Shown piece after piece: positions 11,901 through 23,717 of a DNA stretch of 64,000 nt. The DNA is from Hippasteria phrygiana (lineage: Eukaryota; Echinodermata; Asteroidea; Valvatida; Goniasteridae): the NCBI GenBank assembly GCA_037893225.1, contig JAZGUH010000088.1, forward strand, positions 2,206,501-2,270,500, given 5' to 3'. How positions within the stretch are numbered: position 1 is the first letter of the stretch; the number at the start of each line of letters is the position of its first letter. The notes beneath the pieces are model-generated. The model saw only the letters and a list, made by a program, of their open reading frames with translations, did no database searches and was not told the DNA's origin. Position numbers and translations under genes: made by a program.

Positions 11901-13704
11901 GTATTAGCGTCGTGCCTTGCAGAAAAGAAATACTCAAAAGAGGGCGCTAGGCCGACCTAACGGTCCCGGACCGCACGCATTCAGTTAAGTTCGGGACCGT
12001 TAGATCGGTCTAGCGCCCTCTCGAGTTTCCGCACGCATTCAGTTAAGTTAAGTTCGGGACCGTTAGATCGGTCTAGCGCCCTCTCGAGTTTTTCCCATGA
12101 GGCTGTTGAGGGAATGGAATGGGACGTGATGCAATAACAATTTGCTGATTGGGTAGCAAGCCATACATTCCCCATAATTGTTGATCTCCATCCCTGGCTC
12201 CGCAAGTGTCGATAATAGCCTCATCATATTGTTGAATATTTCTATGAATTGTTTTTCTTCTTGTCTTTCTTTATTTCCCAGAACTGTATAACAACATGCA
12301 ACTTCATATCAAGTTTAAACTTGGTACATTTCATACACACTCTATTGAAGATGTGCAAAAATGTAATGACGTCATGATGTGTCAATTTACAAGCAGAAGT
12401 ATGATATTTTAGGTTTTAATAAACATCAGATAGATCTAATGGACATAGACATTTTTTGTGTTTTCTATTTGACCTCTACGTCTGGGATCATCGGAAGCTC
12501 AAAGTCAACGGATGGTACAGGGACAGCAATTCACGGATCAGTAACATGAATACAAACATATGCGGACGTACATAGCAGAAACAAAGTAGATCTCAAACTT
12601 CCTTGTATTTATTGGTAATCAGCGAACTTAAACATTCCCTATGGAAAAACAAAATAGAAAAGTCGAAAAAATATTTTTACAAAAACGTTAAATCTGTTTT
12701 TTCTGCTATTCTCCCTTACAATGTCACTTCGACCATCCGCCAACCCCTCATAGAACGTGCGTAAGCGTCGTGCAGTTCGGGACCGTTAGGTCGGTCTAGC
12801 GCCCTCCCTTTCGTATTTTTCCATGAAGCTGTTGAGGGCAGCATTGCAATGTGACGTTATGTTATAAAAAATTAATTTGCTGATTGGTGAGAAAGCCGTA
12901 CATTTCCCATACCGGTGATCCCCGTCCGGGCTACACACGTGTCAATAACACCCTCATCATTATATGTTATGTGATTATTATTCTATGAATTATACCTGTT
13001 AAAGTACCCTCAAGGAGACACTTTGTCATCATTTTTTATACCTTAGGGAGACAAATGACATACTTGTACATGTATATACATACATACTCTGTTGAAGATG
13101 TTCACAAATGCAATGACGTCATGATGACGTCATCAGGTGTCAAATTACAAGCAAAAAACACAAAATCAAGCAAATTTTTGAAACGTCATATGTCATGAGG
13201 TACAAAACACAAGGTTTTCATATTTGCCGATTAGATGTTAGTCTCCGGCAAGACTGTGCTTTTCAAAAAATGTTACCAGTGACGTCATAAAATACTCGAG
13301 CGCCCTCTAACATGGCCTCAATCCGTCATCCGACTCACAACAAAATAATCAAAAACCAATCCGTTTTATTGGGTATAGTTCAGTGCACATTCATTCGATG
13401 CTTCTTTCGATTGTTGAAATCAAAATAAACCACATATGCATCTTTTCTCTAATGTATTTCAGTGTCGAACAGTCTACCAGACGTCACTAATGGTGACCCC
13501 ACGACAGCAGGAAGCAAGGCCTTCTGCTCAAAAGTACATAATTTGCTTTAAAATTATTACATTCGTATTTTCATGTTTTATTTTTTTCCTAATCACTTCT
13601 TTCAACAAATGTACGTCTTAATACTGTACTTTCCTGATCCATAAATAAAAAACAAAAAACAAAGCCAAACACCTAGTGTTTGTAACAACAAACTCTAGCT
13701 CTAG
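8934..13704 (+). mobile_element. Helitron-like element, family A, copy A2
   Basis: It begins directly after the A1 end with three hairpins (8938-8967, 8987-9016, 9039-9068), the third followed by TTGTTATTGTTCGG and an (ATT)n tract. Body order matches A1: 587-bp units (landmark GAGCGCCCTCTAGCGGCAGG at 9526 and 10113), three 502-bp units, the segment with the GTCTGGGATCATCGG word, the exon-like tail and the CTAG end. It is highly similar to A1 over much of its length, so the two probably arose by tandem amplification. No protein is encoded. Confidence 0.6.
10630..12140. repeat. Three 502/503-bp tandem units of A2
   Basis: The landmark GACGTTATGAAATATTCGAA recurs at 10630, 11132 and 11635. The embedded 32-nt-arm hairpins lie at 10933-11020, 11436-11523 and 11939-12021. 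A2 therefore has one unit more than A1 in the same place, and both copies end with a partial duplication of the hairpin's right half. Confidence 0.75.
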
Positions 13705-16700
13705 TTCTTTTTCTTCTTCTTCCCATCAATTTCTTCTCCGGAGTTGTTTGACTACATGCAAACTCATATCAAGTTCATATTTGGTACATATATGTACATC
13801 ACGTTGAAGATTCCGGAAAATGTGATGACGTCATGATGACATCATCAGGTATCAAATTACAAGCAATTAATCATTTCTATTTTTAATGTTTGAAAATCGA
13901 TATAAAATCAACCGTGAAAGACCGGAACTTGATTTTTACGGCAATTGATAGGATAATATTAGATCTTCAATTTTGATCGTGCGTGCAAAATCACGTGACC
14001 CTTCCTTCCGGTCGAAACCGGAAGTGCCTTATAATTTGAAAGTGGAAAAAGATTTGAACTTGCTTTCAGCGATGTTAGTCCTTGGCCAGACTGAACTTTT
14101 CAAAATGTGAGCCGTTACGTCATAAAACATTCGAGCGCCCTCTAGCGGCAGGTTGAAAAATGTTCAAAATGAACTTTCAGTCGATGTGTGTGGCGAAGTT
14201 TGCGGTAATCACTTTATAATTGATATATATGATGACCTTCATGCAGCCAACACGTGTGCGAGGGCTCAGATTGATGACGTCATCAGACCGGAAGTTGCAA
14301 TGAAAAGACCTTTAAACCTTAAAAAGTCGCTGAAAAATCAACCGTGACAGATATATTTCAGATTTTTCCTTCAGATGGCACAGTTGACATAGCTCTCGAG
14401 CTTTGTGATAATGACGTCACGATGACGTCATCAAGTATCATATTACAAGCAATCAAAGATTTCTTGATTTGATGTTTGAAAATCAATATAAAATCAACCG
14501 AGAGAGCTCTGATTTTGCTTTTTACGGGAATTGATGGAATAATGCAGGGTCTTCATTTTTGATATTACGTGCAAAATCACATGACCCTTCCTTCCGGTCC
14601 AAACCGGAAGTGCCTTATAATTTAAAAGTGGAAACAGATTTGAACTTGCTTTCAACGATGTTAGTCTTTGGCCAGGCTGAACTTTTCAAAAATGTGTGCG
14701 GTGACGTCATAAAATATTCGAGCGCCCTCTAGCGGCAGGTTGAAAAATGTTTAAAATTGACTTTCAGTCGATGTGTCTGCCAAAGTTTGCGGTAATCACT
14801 TTATAATTGATATATATGATGACCTTCATGCAGGCAACACGTGTGGAAGGGCTCAGATTGATGACGTCATCAGACCGGAAGTTGCAATGAAAAGACCTTT
14901 AAACCTTAAAAAATCGCTGAAAAATCAACCGTGACAGATATATTTCAGATTTTTGCTTCAGATGGCACAGTTGACATAGCTCTCGAGCTTTGTGATAATG
15001 ACGTCACGATGACGTCATCAAGTATCAGATTACAAGCAATCAAAGATTTCTTGATTTAATGTTTGAAAATCAATATAAAATCAACCGAGAGAGATCTGAT
15101 TTTGCTTTTTACGGGAATTGATGAAATAATCCAGGGTCTTCATTTTTGATATTACGTGCAAAATCACATGACCCTTCCTTCCGGTCCAAACCGGAAGTGC
15201 CTTATAATTTAAAAGTGGAAACAGATTTGAACTTGCTTTCAACGATGTTAGTCTTTGGCCAGGCTGAACTTTTCAAAAATGTGTGCGGTGACGTCATAAA
15301 ATATTCGAGCGCCCTCTAGCGGCAGGTTGAAAAATGTTTAAAATTGACTTTCAGTCGATGTGTCTGCCAAAGTTTGCGGTAATCACTTTATAATTGATAT
15401 ATATGATGACCTTCATGCAGGCAACACGTGTGGAAGGGCTCAGATTGATGACGTCATCAGACCGGAAGTTGCAATGAAAAGACCTTTAAACCTTAAAAAA
15501 TCGCTGAAAAATCAACCGTGACAGATATATTTCAGATTTTTGCTTCAGATGGCACAGTTGACATAGCTCTCGAGCTTTGTGATAATGACGTCACGATGAC
15601 GTCATCAAGTATCAGATTACAAGCAATCAAAGATTTCTTGATTTAATGTTTGAAAATCAATATAAAATCAACCGAGAGAGATCTGATTTTGCTTTTTACG
15701 GGAATTGATGAAATAATCCAGGGTCTTCATTTTTGATATTACGTGCAAAATCACATGACCCTTCCTTCCGGTCCAAACCGGAAGTGCCTTATAATTTAAA
15801 AGTGGAAACAGATTTGAACTTGCTTTCAACGATGTTAGTCTTTGGCCAGGCTGAACTTTTCAAAAATGTGTGCGGTGACGTCATAAAATATTCGAGCGCC
15901 CTCTAGCGGCAGGTTGAAAAATGTTTAAAATTGACTTTCAGTCGATGTGTCTGCCAAAGTTTGCGGTAATCACTTTATAATTGATATATATGATGACCTT
16001 CATGCAGGCAACACGTGTGGAAGGGCTCAGATTGATGACGTCATCAGACCGGAAGTTGCAATGAAAAGACCTTTAAACCTTAAAAAATCGCTGAAAAATC
16101 AACCGTGACAGATATATTTCAGATTTTTGCTTCAGATGGCACAGTTGACATAGCTCTCGAGCTTTGTGATAATGACGTCACGATGACGTCATCAAGTATC
16201 AGATTACAAGCAATCAAAGATTTCTTGATTTAATGTTTGAAAATCAATATAAAATCAACCGAGAGAGATCTGATTTTGCTTTTTACGGGAATTGATGAAA
16301 TAATCCAGGGTCTTCATTTTTGATATTACGTGCAAAATCACATGACCCTTCCTTCCGGTCCAAACCGGAAGTGCCTTATAATGTAAAAGTGGAAATAGAT
16401 TTGAACTTGCTTTCAACGATGTTAGTCTCTGGCTAGGTTATACTTCACAAAAAAAATACCGGTGACGTCATAAAACATTCGAGCGCCCTCTAGCGGCAGG
16501 TTGAAAAATGTTCAAAATGAACTTTCAGTCGATGTGTGTGGCGAAGTTTGCGGTAATCACTTTATAATTGATATATATGATGACCTTCATGCAGGCAAGA
16601 CGTGTGCGAGGGCTCAGATTGATGACGTCATCAGACCGGAAGTTGCAATGAAAAGACCTTTAAACCTTAAAAAATCGCTGAAAAATCAACCGCGACAGAT

Positions 16701-17870
16701 ATAATTCAGATTTTTGCTTCAGATAGCACAGTTGACATAGCTCTCGCGCGTTCTGATAATGACGTCACGATGACGTCATCAAGTATCAAAGATTTCTAGA
16801 TTTAATCTTTGAAAATCAATATCAAATCAACCGAGAGAGATCTGATTTTCATTTTACGGGAAGTGATAAGATAATCCAGGGTCTTCATTTTTTATATTAC
16901 GTGCAAAATCAAACCGGAAGTTCCTTTTTATTTGAAAGTGAAAGAACTTTCAGTCGATGTGTTTGGCGAAGTTTGCGGTAATCACTTTATAATTGATATA
17001 TATGATGACCTTCGTGCGGGCAACACGTGTGCAAGGGCTCAGATTGATGACGTCATCAGACCGGAAGTGACAATGAAAAAAAAAGAATTTCCTTAAACAA
17101 TTGCTGAAAAATCTAGCGTGAGAGATATAATCTTGATTTTTTTCAAATGGCACAGTAAACATAGGTCTCCAGCTTTCTTGTAATGACGTCATGATGACGT
17201 CATTGGGTATCAGATTACAAGCAATAAAACATTAATTTTTTTAATCTTTAAAACTCGGTATAAAATCAACCGTTAGAGACCTTATCTTACTTTTTACGGG
17301 AATTGATAGAGTAATACTAGGTCTTCATTTTTTTATATTGAGTGCAAAATCACGTGACCCTTCCTTCCGGTCCAAACAGGAAGTGCCTTATAATTTGAAA
17401 TTGGTAAAAGATGTGAACTTGCGTATAGTCTCCGGCAAGACTGCTTTTCAAAAAATGTTACCAGTGACGTCATAAAATACACCAGCGCCCTCTAACATGA
17501 GCTCAATCCGTCATCCGACTCAAAACAAAATAATCAAAAACCAATCCGTTTTATTGGGTATAGTTCAGTGCACATTCATTCTGTGCTTCTTTCGATTGTT
17601 CAAATCAAAATAAACCACATATGCATCTTTTCTCTAATGTATTTCAGTGTCAAACATTCTACCAGACGTCACCCCACGACAGCAGGAAGCAAGGCCTTCT
17701 GCTCAAGAGTACATAATTTGCTTTAGAAATATTACATTGGTGTTTTCATGTTTTATGTTTTTCCTAATCATTTCTTTCAACAAATGTACCTCTTAATACT
17801 GTACTTTCCTTATCCGTAAATTAAAAAAACAGACAAAGCCCAACACCGTGTGTTTGTATTCAAACTCTAG
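13705..17870 (+). mobile_element. Helitron-like element, family A, copy A3
   Basis: It starts right after the A2 CTAG-T junction with TTCTTTTTCTTCTTCTTCCC and lacks the terminal hairpins seen in A1 and A2. It has five 587-bp units instead of two, no 502-bp units, and ends CTAG at 17867-17870 followed by (TTA)n. The lack of the hairpins and the changed unit number make it a distinct subtype. No protein is encoded; the 64-67-residue frames inside the units repeat with the unit and are not genes. Confidence 0.6.
14133..16500. repeat. Array of exact 587-bp monomers in A3
   Basis: The landmark GAGCGCCCTCTAGCGG lies at 14133, 14720, 15307, 15894 and 16481, each step exactly 587 bp. The units between 14720 and 16380 are nearly identical to each other, which indicates very recent amplification. 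Each unit carries TGACGTCACGATGACGTCA, GTGACGTCATAAAA and GATGACGTCATCAG words. Confidence 0.85.
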
Positions 17871-17931
17871 TTATTATTATTATTATTAAGCAGGTCAAGA
17901 ACAAACGAATAAACGTGGAAACTATACTTAC

Positions 17932-18012
17932 AAGAGATTGGTTTCGTTGTTCTTGAAGCAGAGACGAAATGAAGGCTATGTTTGCTCGTTGGCACACGGT
18001 CCGATTAATGAG
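17932..18012 (-). other. Copy E of the peptide gene: 5' non-coding exon
   Basis: Minus-strand sequence downstream of a TATA box runs to a strong donor (CTCTT|GTAAGT at 17932/17931). It matches exon 1 of copy D (62530-62596), including GTGTGCCAACGAGCAAAC and CAAGAACAACGAAACCAATC. The start is placed about 25-30 bp from the TATA box. The intron that should follow runs at once into the family A array, and no signal-peptide exon follows within the window on this strand, so copy E is probably cut off from its coding exons. Confidence 0.5.
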
Positions 18013-18035
18013 TTGGATGCGAGCAGACGACAGGT

Positions 18036-18140
18036 TTTTATACATTTCGGAGATGAAAAGAGGCGCGGTAGAATTTGCGACCAGTGTCTACCAGCGACCA
18101 ATGACGCATGATGAGAGAATTTGCAGACATTTCTGATTGG
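18036..18140 (-). promoter_or_regulatory. Copy E promoter: TATA box and two CCAAT-type boxes
   Basis: On the minus strand TATAAAA lies at 18036-18042. A CCAAT box (AGCCAATCAG) lies about 95 bp upstream at 18136-18140, and a reversed one (TCATTGGTCGC) at 18108-18113. The same three elements at the same spacing occur in copies C and D, so the arrangement is conserved between copies. Confidence 0.6.
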
Positions 18141-18873
18141 CTGAGTTGAACATATACTCGTCACTCGCGTCAACGGCAATACACTGGTTGGCGATGACTG
18201 CCGTAAGGTGCATTGTATTCTTAAATGCATTGTACAGATTGTATACTGCATTCTAGGTAGCTCAAATTCCTCACGTGTTGCAAAGCGGTCACGGGCCTTT
18301 ATGCCAAACACCATAACAGAAACCCAAGTTTCATATTAAATACAGTGAGTGAGCACTTTCTTTAAACTTAATGGTAGGCAGAAAATGCACTTTTCTTTGG
18401 GTTGTTTTCCCTTTCTTTGCTACTGTCTAAATTATACAAGCCACAGTCATGGCCACAGTTCATTTAGTGCCCCTTGAAAAAAAACATTTGCGACTCTCAG
18501 GTTTCCCCAGAAGTTTCACCTTTAGTTATGCCATTGGTCGTATTGTTTATTTGTTTTCCACAGTCACTTGTCCAGGTGTCCTCATACTTTATTTATCCAA
18601 GGTCAATAGGTCTACTCTCGTGTACACGCGCGGGACCCTCGCTAGTTTAATATTATAATCATTTATAATTAAACAGAGGTATGTACCAATGCGCGCGAAG
18701 AATTACTGGGTGATGTATGACTGCAACAATTATACATGATTACATTCTGACTGAGTGGATTTTCTACAAACCTCGCAGCACCGGTACATGGCCTTGTGTT
18801 TGGCGATTACCAGACAAAGTCTTTGTTAGACTCTGCCAATCAGAAACGTCCGCAGATTCTGTCATCGTACGCC
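18141..18873. other. Intergenic spacer between divergent promoter copies
   Basis: This stretch is homologous to 61570-62440, including AATTAAACAGAGGTATGTAC and GTGGATTTTCTACAAACCTC. At 18838-18860 it reaches the start of a plus-strand promoter (TGCCAATCAGAAACGTC). That promoter is truncated at about 18873 before its TATA box, where a different sequence begins. The pair would thus have been head to head, as C and D still are. Confidence 0.55.
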
Positions 18874-19005
18874 ATTTGGATTATTTTGCATACAAATTGA
18901 AGCATTTTCTACCCCCCCTTTCTATTTGATACAAAGATTATCATTGTGGCACTTCAGTCACTGTCCATGCTATCGAGTTCCACCCTCAAAAATATATAAA
19001 TTTGT
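18874..19005. repeat. Dispersed segment shared with 28308-28432
   Basis: GGATTATTTTGCATACAAAT through CCCTCAAAAATATATAA is repeated at 28308-28432 with few changes. At 28.43 kb the shared segment is cut by the start of a family B element. Its origin is not recognised. Confidence 0.6.
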
Positions 19006-20271
19006 TGAATTTCATTTCTGCCTAAAAGCAATGCTTTCATTTAAGTCGAATGCTCAGTTGAGGGTTTTTGTCCAATAAATTTGATTTGAAGCCAATTGCG
19101 AGCTCTTGTAGAAAGGATACAGGATTAATGTGGAGGGCTGTGAGGGGGGCTGTACCGTCCGATTCGCAGACCGGCTGCCTTAAATGTGTGTCTTTCCTAT
19201 ATGATGTTGGAACACAAAGTGCAACATTTCGCTACACGTTGTCCAATTACGTGCACTTTATCGACTGAATTATTTGAATAATTTTATTCATAATTTGTCT
19301 TTGGAGTTGGACAGATTTGTACAACTCGAACATTAGTTTCCCCCCGAGAAATTTGACATTTCATGAAAAATGTAGGACTCGGGTATAACGGGGACACCTT
19401 GTCTCTTTTACATCTTTTTGTGGTGTTGCAGGATTTATTGTACAAATCTCTGCATGAATGTACTAATGAAGGACTACGAAATATGAATTATAAGGGTTAT
19501 GAAAAAAATATGTATGGATGCAGCTGGGGTACATGTTAAATCGTTTAGGCCTATAGCTGCCGATTTACTTTTATTTAAGATAAGAGTAACTTGAAGCTTG
19601 TATGTACGTTGTACATAACCATTCATAGCAAAACTGTCGTGATATGTAGAAGTACTGAAATTACCTCACAACAGGTTCTGGATGTAATAACGGACACCGT
19701 GTTCCAACATGGTGGAATGACCAATGTGCAGTTACTATGTTTCCGTTAAGCCAACGATTTTGCAAAGAAGAATTTCAAAATACATGTAGCAGGCGACAAC
19801 GTTGGTAATGATTTGCAACCAGCAGCATTTGAAGTCCGTTTCATAAAAGTTTTTTCTCGATGTAGCCAAGCAGTTATTCTTAACATTAAAATTAGTTAAA
19901 ATTCAAAGTATTTCAAAGTATTCAAAGTATTAAGTCATGCTGGTTATATGAGACAATGTAGGCTACTGTTACAATAGTCACCGACATTTAGTTAACATTA
20001 CAATGTACTTCGTCACACAAAAAATAGTCCGTTTTAAAAAGTAAATTAGGCCTACCTCTAGAGGGCCTAATTACTGGCAGTATTAATAAACTCAATAGGA
20101 AGATGGGAACAGAAAGAAGATACCGTTTACCTAGCTCTATATTGGTCATTAGGCGAGATTAAAAAATGTGGCATTGCTAACTTTTTAAGCAAATGTCTTA
20201 TTTACTTCATTACAAGTCCACTAGAATAAACACAACCACCGTAAGATAAATTAGCTGTTGGTACATTAGAA
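19006..20271. repeat. Segmental duplicate of 54540-55749 (3' flank of the peptide gene)
   Basis: Words such as AAGCAATGCTTT, GAGGGTTTTTGTCCAAT, GTACATAACCATTCATAGC and GCAGGCGACAACGTTGGTAA occur in the same order and orientation at 54.54-55.75 kb. It is therefore the downstream flank of copy A, matched by that of copy C. No coding exon is supported in it. Confidence 0.65.
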
Positions 20272-20513
20272 TCTGAACAGAAAACAAGGAATTAATTCAA
20301 TTTGTGAAAGGCACTATTTGTTTTTAATGTTTAATGCCATCCGTGATGAGTATGACCGATGGTTCTCATTTTTTTTAAATACCAATTTTACAAGGCGGGT
20401 TATCCATCAGCTAAAACTATCAACACACGTGTCAACACTAATTCTGATCCGTAATAAATTAAAAATATTACGACCTAGCAAATGTCAGCATACAAACAAA
20501 AAAATAGACTCAC

Positions 20514-20537
20514 GTATTTGTGCCTCGTTCTCGGAAC
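20514..20537 (-). CDS. Copy A exon 3 (short variant)
   Basis: A 24-bp segment lies between ATTATACTTCAG and GTGAGT and reads GSENEAQI in the phase left by the signal exon. Copies B and C have 33 bp at the same place and end in LK before the donor. Copy A therefore lacks the dibasic site. Confidence 0.45.
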
Positions 20538-21044
20538 CTGAAGTATAATGTAGAAAGAGGATTAGTGTTGAAATTTGCAGTCAGTTTGCCAACATCAACC
20601 AGGGTTTGAGCACTGGAAGCCGGGATCGTATAATGGAATGTCGCAAGCCGATTTTTGTTTTGGCCCCAAACCTAATTTTAACGAGCGAAGAAAGTTTCGC
20701 ACATCTGAAACTCAAGCACTCGGGATTTGCTGTCTAAGGTTGCCCCCTCCCCCACTTCCTGAAAACCTCGGATCCGCCCCTAAATCAGGCGGATCCAAAA
20801 TCTAGCGGATTCCTGTATTCGCGAGGATAGTTTTGCCTCGAGACATAACACATTCAAACTGAAGCAGATTTTATTTTTGCATATTTTTCACAGGAGCACA
20901 ACAATTAGAAATCCTTGCTGAATAGATTGTCTGCAATCTGACCCCAAAAAAGACCCATGCAGAACCACGAGTAACTACTAGAAATAAGCGACTGAGGAAA
21001 AACGGCAGTGAAAATGAACGTGTTTATTGTCAAGAGAAACTCGC

Positions 21045-21119
21045 CTTCATAGGTTGGTGCAGTGCGGACACAGCCCAAACACACCAGGAGAACCAAACAG
21101 GTATAAGCCTTCATCTTGA
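21045..21119 (-). CDS. Copy A signal-peptide exon
   Basis: The exon follows TGTTTTCTAG and starts TCAAG-ATG (ATG at 21114). It encodes 23 residues starting MKAYTCLVLLVCLGC and ending near TAPTYE, a typical signal peptide: K2, a leucine/valine core and a small-residue cleavage site after about residue 18-19. It ends GAAG|GCGAGT, a GC-type donor, in phase 1. Beyond this point copies A and D differ by indels that shift the frame, which supports the exon ending here rather than continuing as the open frame would. Confidence 0.6.
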
Positions 21120-21817
21120 CTAGAAAACAGTCGGGTGTAGCAATGAGATGTAATCAGGTTAATACACAGGGTTTATTCAACTTAAATGAATTGAATACCA
21201 CTCGTGAATAAACGAGCTTGGAAAACATGAGATAAATGGTTTAGAGATACCAAACAATAATTGAACCAGTTTTTGCGGTGTAAACCCTAAAGATCCAATG
21301 TTTTATTCATTGTTTTTCTTTTACTCGTCATCCCTCTTCTCTCAGACCATTTCGTCCAAAATACAAGCTGTTTGTAGCCAACAGTACGAGGAGGTAGATT
21401 AGTCAACACTTCCAAGCCAGTCATTTCGAACCACTCCCTCTTGCAAATAATGTATACATACATTTTGTTTTAACCTCGCAGGTTTTGTAGGAAGCTCATC
21501 AAAAATTGAAACATGTACCAAACTCGGAAACCGAATATGTTCCATCTTACAGACATCGACGAGATGTTACATGTATTCAATTGTACCTTTGTGCATTCTT
21601 GGATAAGGGATAGCGTTCTTCAGATGGGAGTTTCCACCATGTTAGCGTTTCTCTTTTCACTGTAGTTCAGTGTCAATTGTGGCTGGCCTATATCCTCCAT
21701 CAAATGTGGAAATTTAGCCGAAAAATATGGCGGAGCTATAGTCAAGTACAGATGCTTAAACGTGGAAACTATACTTACATGAGATTGGTTTCGTTGTTCT
21801 TGAAGCAGAGACGAAAT

Positions 21818-22035
21818 TTACTTTTTTGAAATGGTATATTTGTACAAATAACCATGCCATACATTTTGTATATACATATAGGTTAAAAATCAATTACTGA
21901 CAATTACAGTGTTTGACAATACAACATCTTCCCGTGCTCGCTAGGAGAGACAAGGGACACACACAAAAATATTGGTCCGCAAGAACGGCTCTCACCGTGA
22001 ATACTCTTAATTAATAGAACCGTGCAGTTGTTTCA
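21818..22035. other. Unassigned AT-rich segment
   Basis: It separates truncated exon 1 of copy A from the LINE remnant. Nothing is recognised in it. Confidence 0.4.
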
Positions 22036-23717
22036 AGAAGGTGTTTGTACTGGTGGGTACTTTGTCGAACTTGGCCCTATTCCTCGCCAACCAGATTATC
22101 AGACGGTTTGTTCGTTTTCTTACTGGGCATGTTGAATAACGAGAACATTAGAGCATTCACGTTGAGAACCACGTTGAGGTCTGAATAGAGACGACCCAGG
22201 CGGTCGATGAGCCACTCGCCTACCGGTTGCACCACACTGGACTCGGTGAATAGGTGGTTTCTAGTTTCCACACAGGTGCAATGTGGGCATAAGCCTTTGT
22301 CTTTTGCGAACTTGCGAAGTCTGCTTTTTTGTTTGTCTAGTGCACAAGGTCCGCTTCCAAATAGTAGCCCAGTCTTTGCCTGGGTCGTCTCTTTGTACTT
22401 TGGGTTCTGATCCGTAATATAGCTGCAAAGCATTACTTGAATTTGTTTTTACTCCAGTCAGCAATGTTGTCTCGCTGTTTCCTGAAAATGAACAAGATTT
22501 TCTGGTAAAAGGCAGGAGGCACGTCACAGTGCACCCTGTTGGGCCTCGCTAAATCGGGGGCTGCGTTGCGCAGCGACAGGCAACACCAGTAACGTGCCAA
22601 ATCTTTCTATTTAGCCACTTTTGTGGAGACAATTTTGCTGACGTGAACGCATTGCATGGCGGCCACATTGCTTTCGATGGTAGAATTTCCAGATTCATCG
22701 CTCGAGTTAGCTGGGCCATCATCGGTGCTGCAATTAACTTTCTTCTCCGCATCACACATGCTGACCCACGAACGGGTGCGATCCTCAGGATCGCTGTCTA
22801 CGGGTGGTGCGGAATGCTTAGGGAGTTTCCGGTTGGTCAGTCTTGCTGGCTTGGGTAGAGCAGTAGTCTTGGGGTTGTGGTTGTCTGATCCACTAGTTTC
22901 CCCTCTAGTGGTGGGGGAAAAGTCATAGTGCCCCGGTGTGACTTGGGGAGGGGGGGGGGGGGAGGTTTTCTGTGAGAATTTCCTCCACTGATGTCTCGCC
23001 GAGGCGGGTGGCGCGAGCTCGGTTCACAAAGGATTCCGGACAATCCGTGGTTGCATGGTTCATGGTATTGCAGACCCTACACTTGATGGGATGTATACAA
23101 TCTCTGCTAATGTGTCCCTGTTCCCCGCAGTTATAGCGGGTCAGCTGGATACAGTTCACAGCCTTGTTTCTAAGGGGTTCCGCAGCGGCGGTACGTTTCG
23201 ACTTGACTGTTGTACTTGACTACCAGTTGGTAGCGCCAAATACGGATGTACGACGGAATTGCCTTGGTCAGTTCCATTCTAATATGACGGTTGCTGTTCT
23301 CCTAGTCGGGACGCATCTGCCAGTGGCCCCGTCGTACACCCAGGCCTTTCCCGTAATTGGAAAGAGCCGTTGTTATTGGGGCGATAGCCATCTCGAATTC
23401 TGCGCAGAGCACCCTCACATACGTAGTTGCTCTCCCCGCTGCTTCCGTCGTTATCACTTTGTTTGCCCCGATCTTCAGGTGGCTGCGCTGAAGAGAAACC
23501 GGTCCCGTCCCTTGATGGTCTTCATAGTGGCACACCACTTCTTGTCAGTTAGTTGTTGGAGGCACTTGATTTCTTGGCAAAAGTTAACACCTCCATCAGC
23601 TTACACACTTCGCTGTATGTTGTCTTGCTGTCTAAGCACAAAGTCACACTTCGTTCTCTCTGCATGGTGAATTGGTAGTAGATCGGGTCTACCGTGGTTG
23701 TAGCTCACAGCTTGTAG
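22036..23717 (-). mobile_element. Internally deleted Tx1/L1-like LINE (remnant of the 56.86-61.34 kb family)
   Basis: The left part (22036 to about 22660, minus strand) matches the 3' end of ORF2, including the HCTC...NHLFTES-type zinc ribbon. The right part (about 22670-23717) matches ORF1 with its CCHC knuckles and the 5' end CTACAAG. About 2.7 kb of ORF2, including the endonuclease and reverse transcriptase cores, is missing at the junction near 22668. Both terminal boundaries match those of the full-length copy, so the 5' and 3' ends are intact while the middle is deleted. Frameshifts and stops break both remaining pieces, and a G tract at 22946-22964 interrupts ORF1. Confidence 0.8.

Larger units (their letters stand above)
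20272..21817 (-). pseudogene. Copy A of the secreted cysteine-rich peptide gene, lacking the cysteine exon
   Basis: Reading on the minus strand: partial exon 1 (21817-21779, ending CTCAT|GTAAGT), signal-peptide exon (21119-21045), a short exon 3 (20537-20514, 24 bp) and a 3' exon starting 20272 after TTTTCTGTTCAG. The cysteine-rich exon present in copies B and C is gone: only 241 bp separate exon 3 from the 3' exon, and the flanks of the lost exon (CCTTGTAAAAT and GAACCATCGGTCAT) are brought close together. The promoter upstream of exon 1 is also missing, as homology stops at about 21817. Exons 2, 3 and 5 remain phase-compatible (1-1), so a short secreted product without the cysteines is formally possible, but it is best treated as a broken copy. 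Confidence 0.6.

Noticed and set aside
14153..16704. Repeated 64-67-residue frames starting MKNVQNELSVDV
   Set aside because: They sit inside 587-bp monomers and cross CRE words; intervening copies are not open, so no coding constraint is shown.
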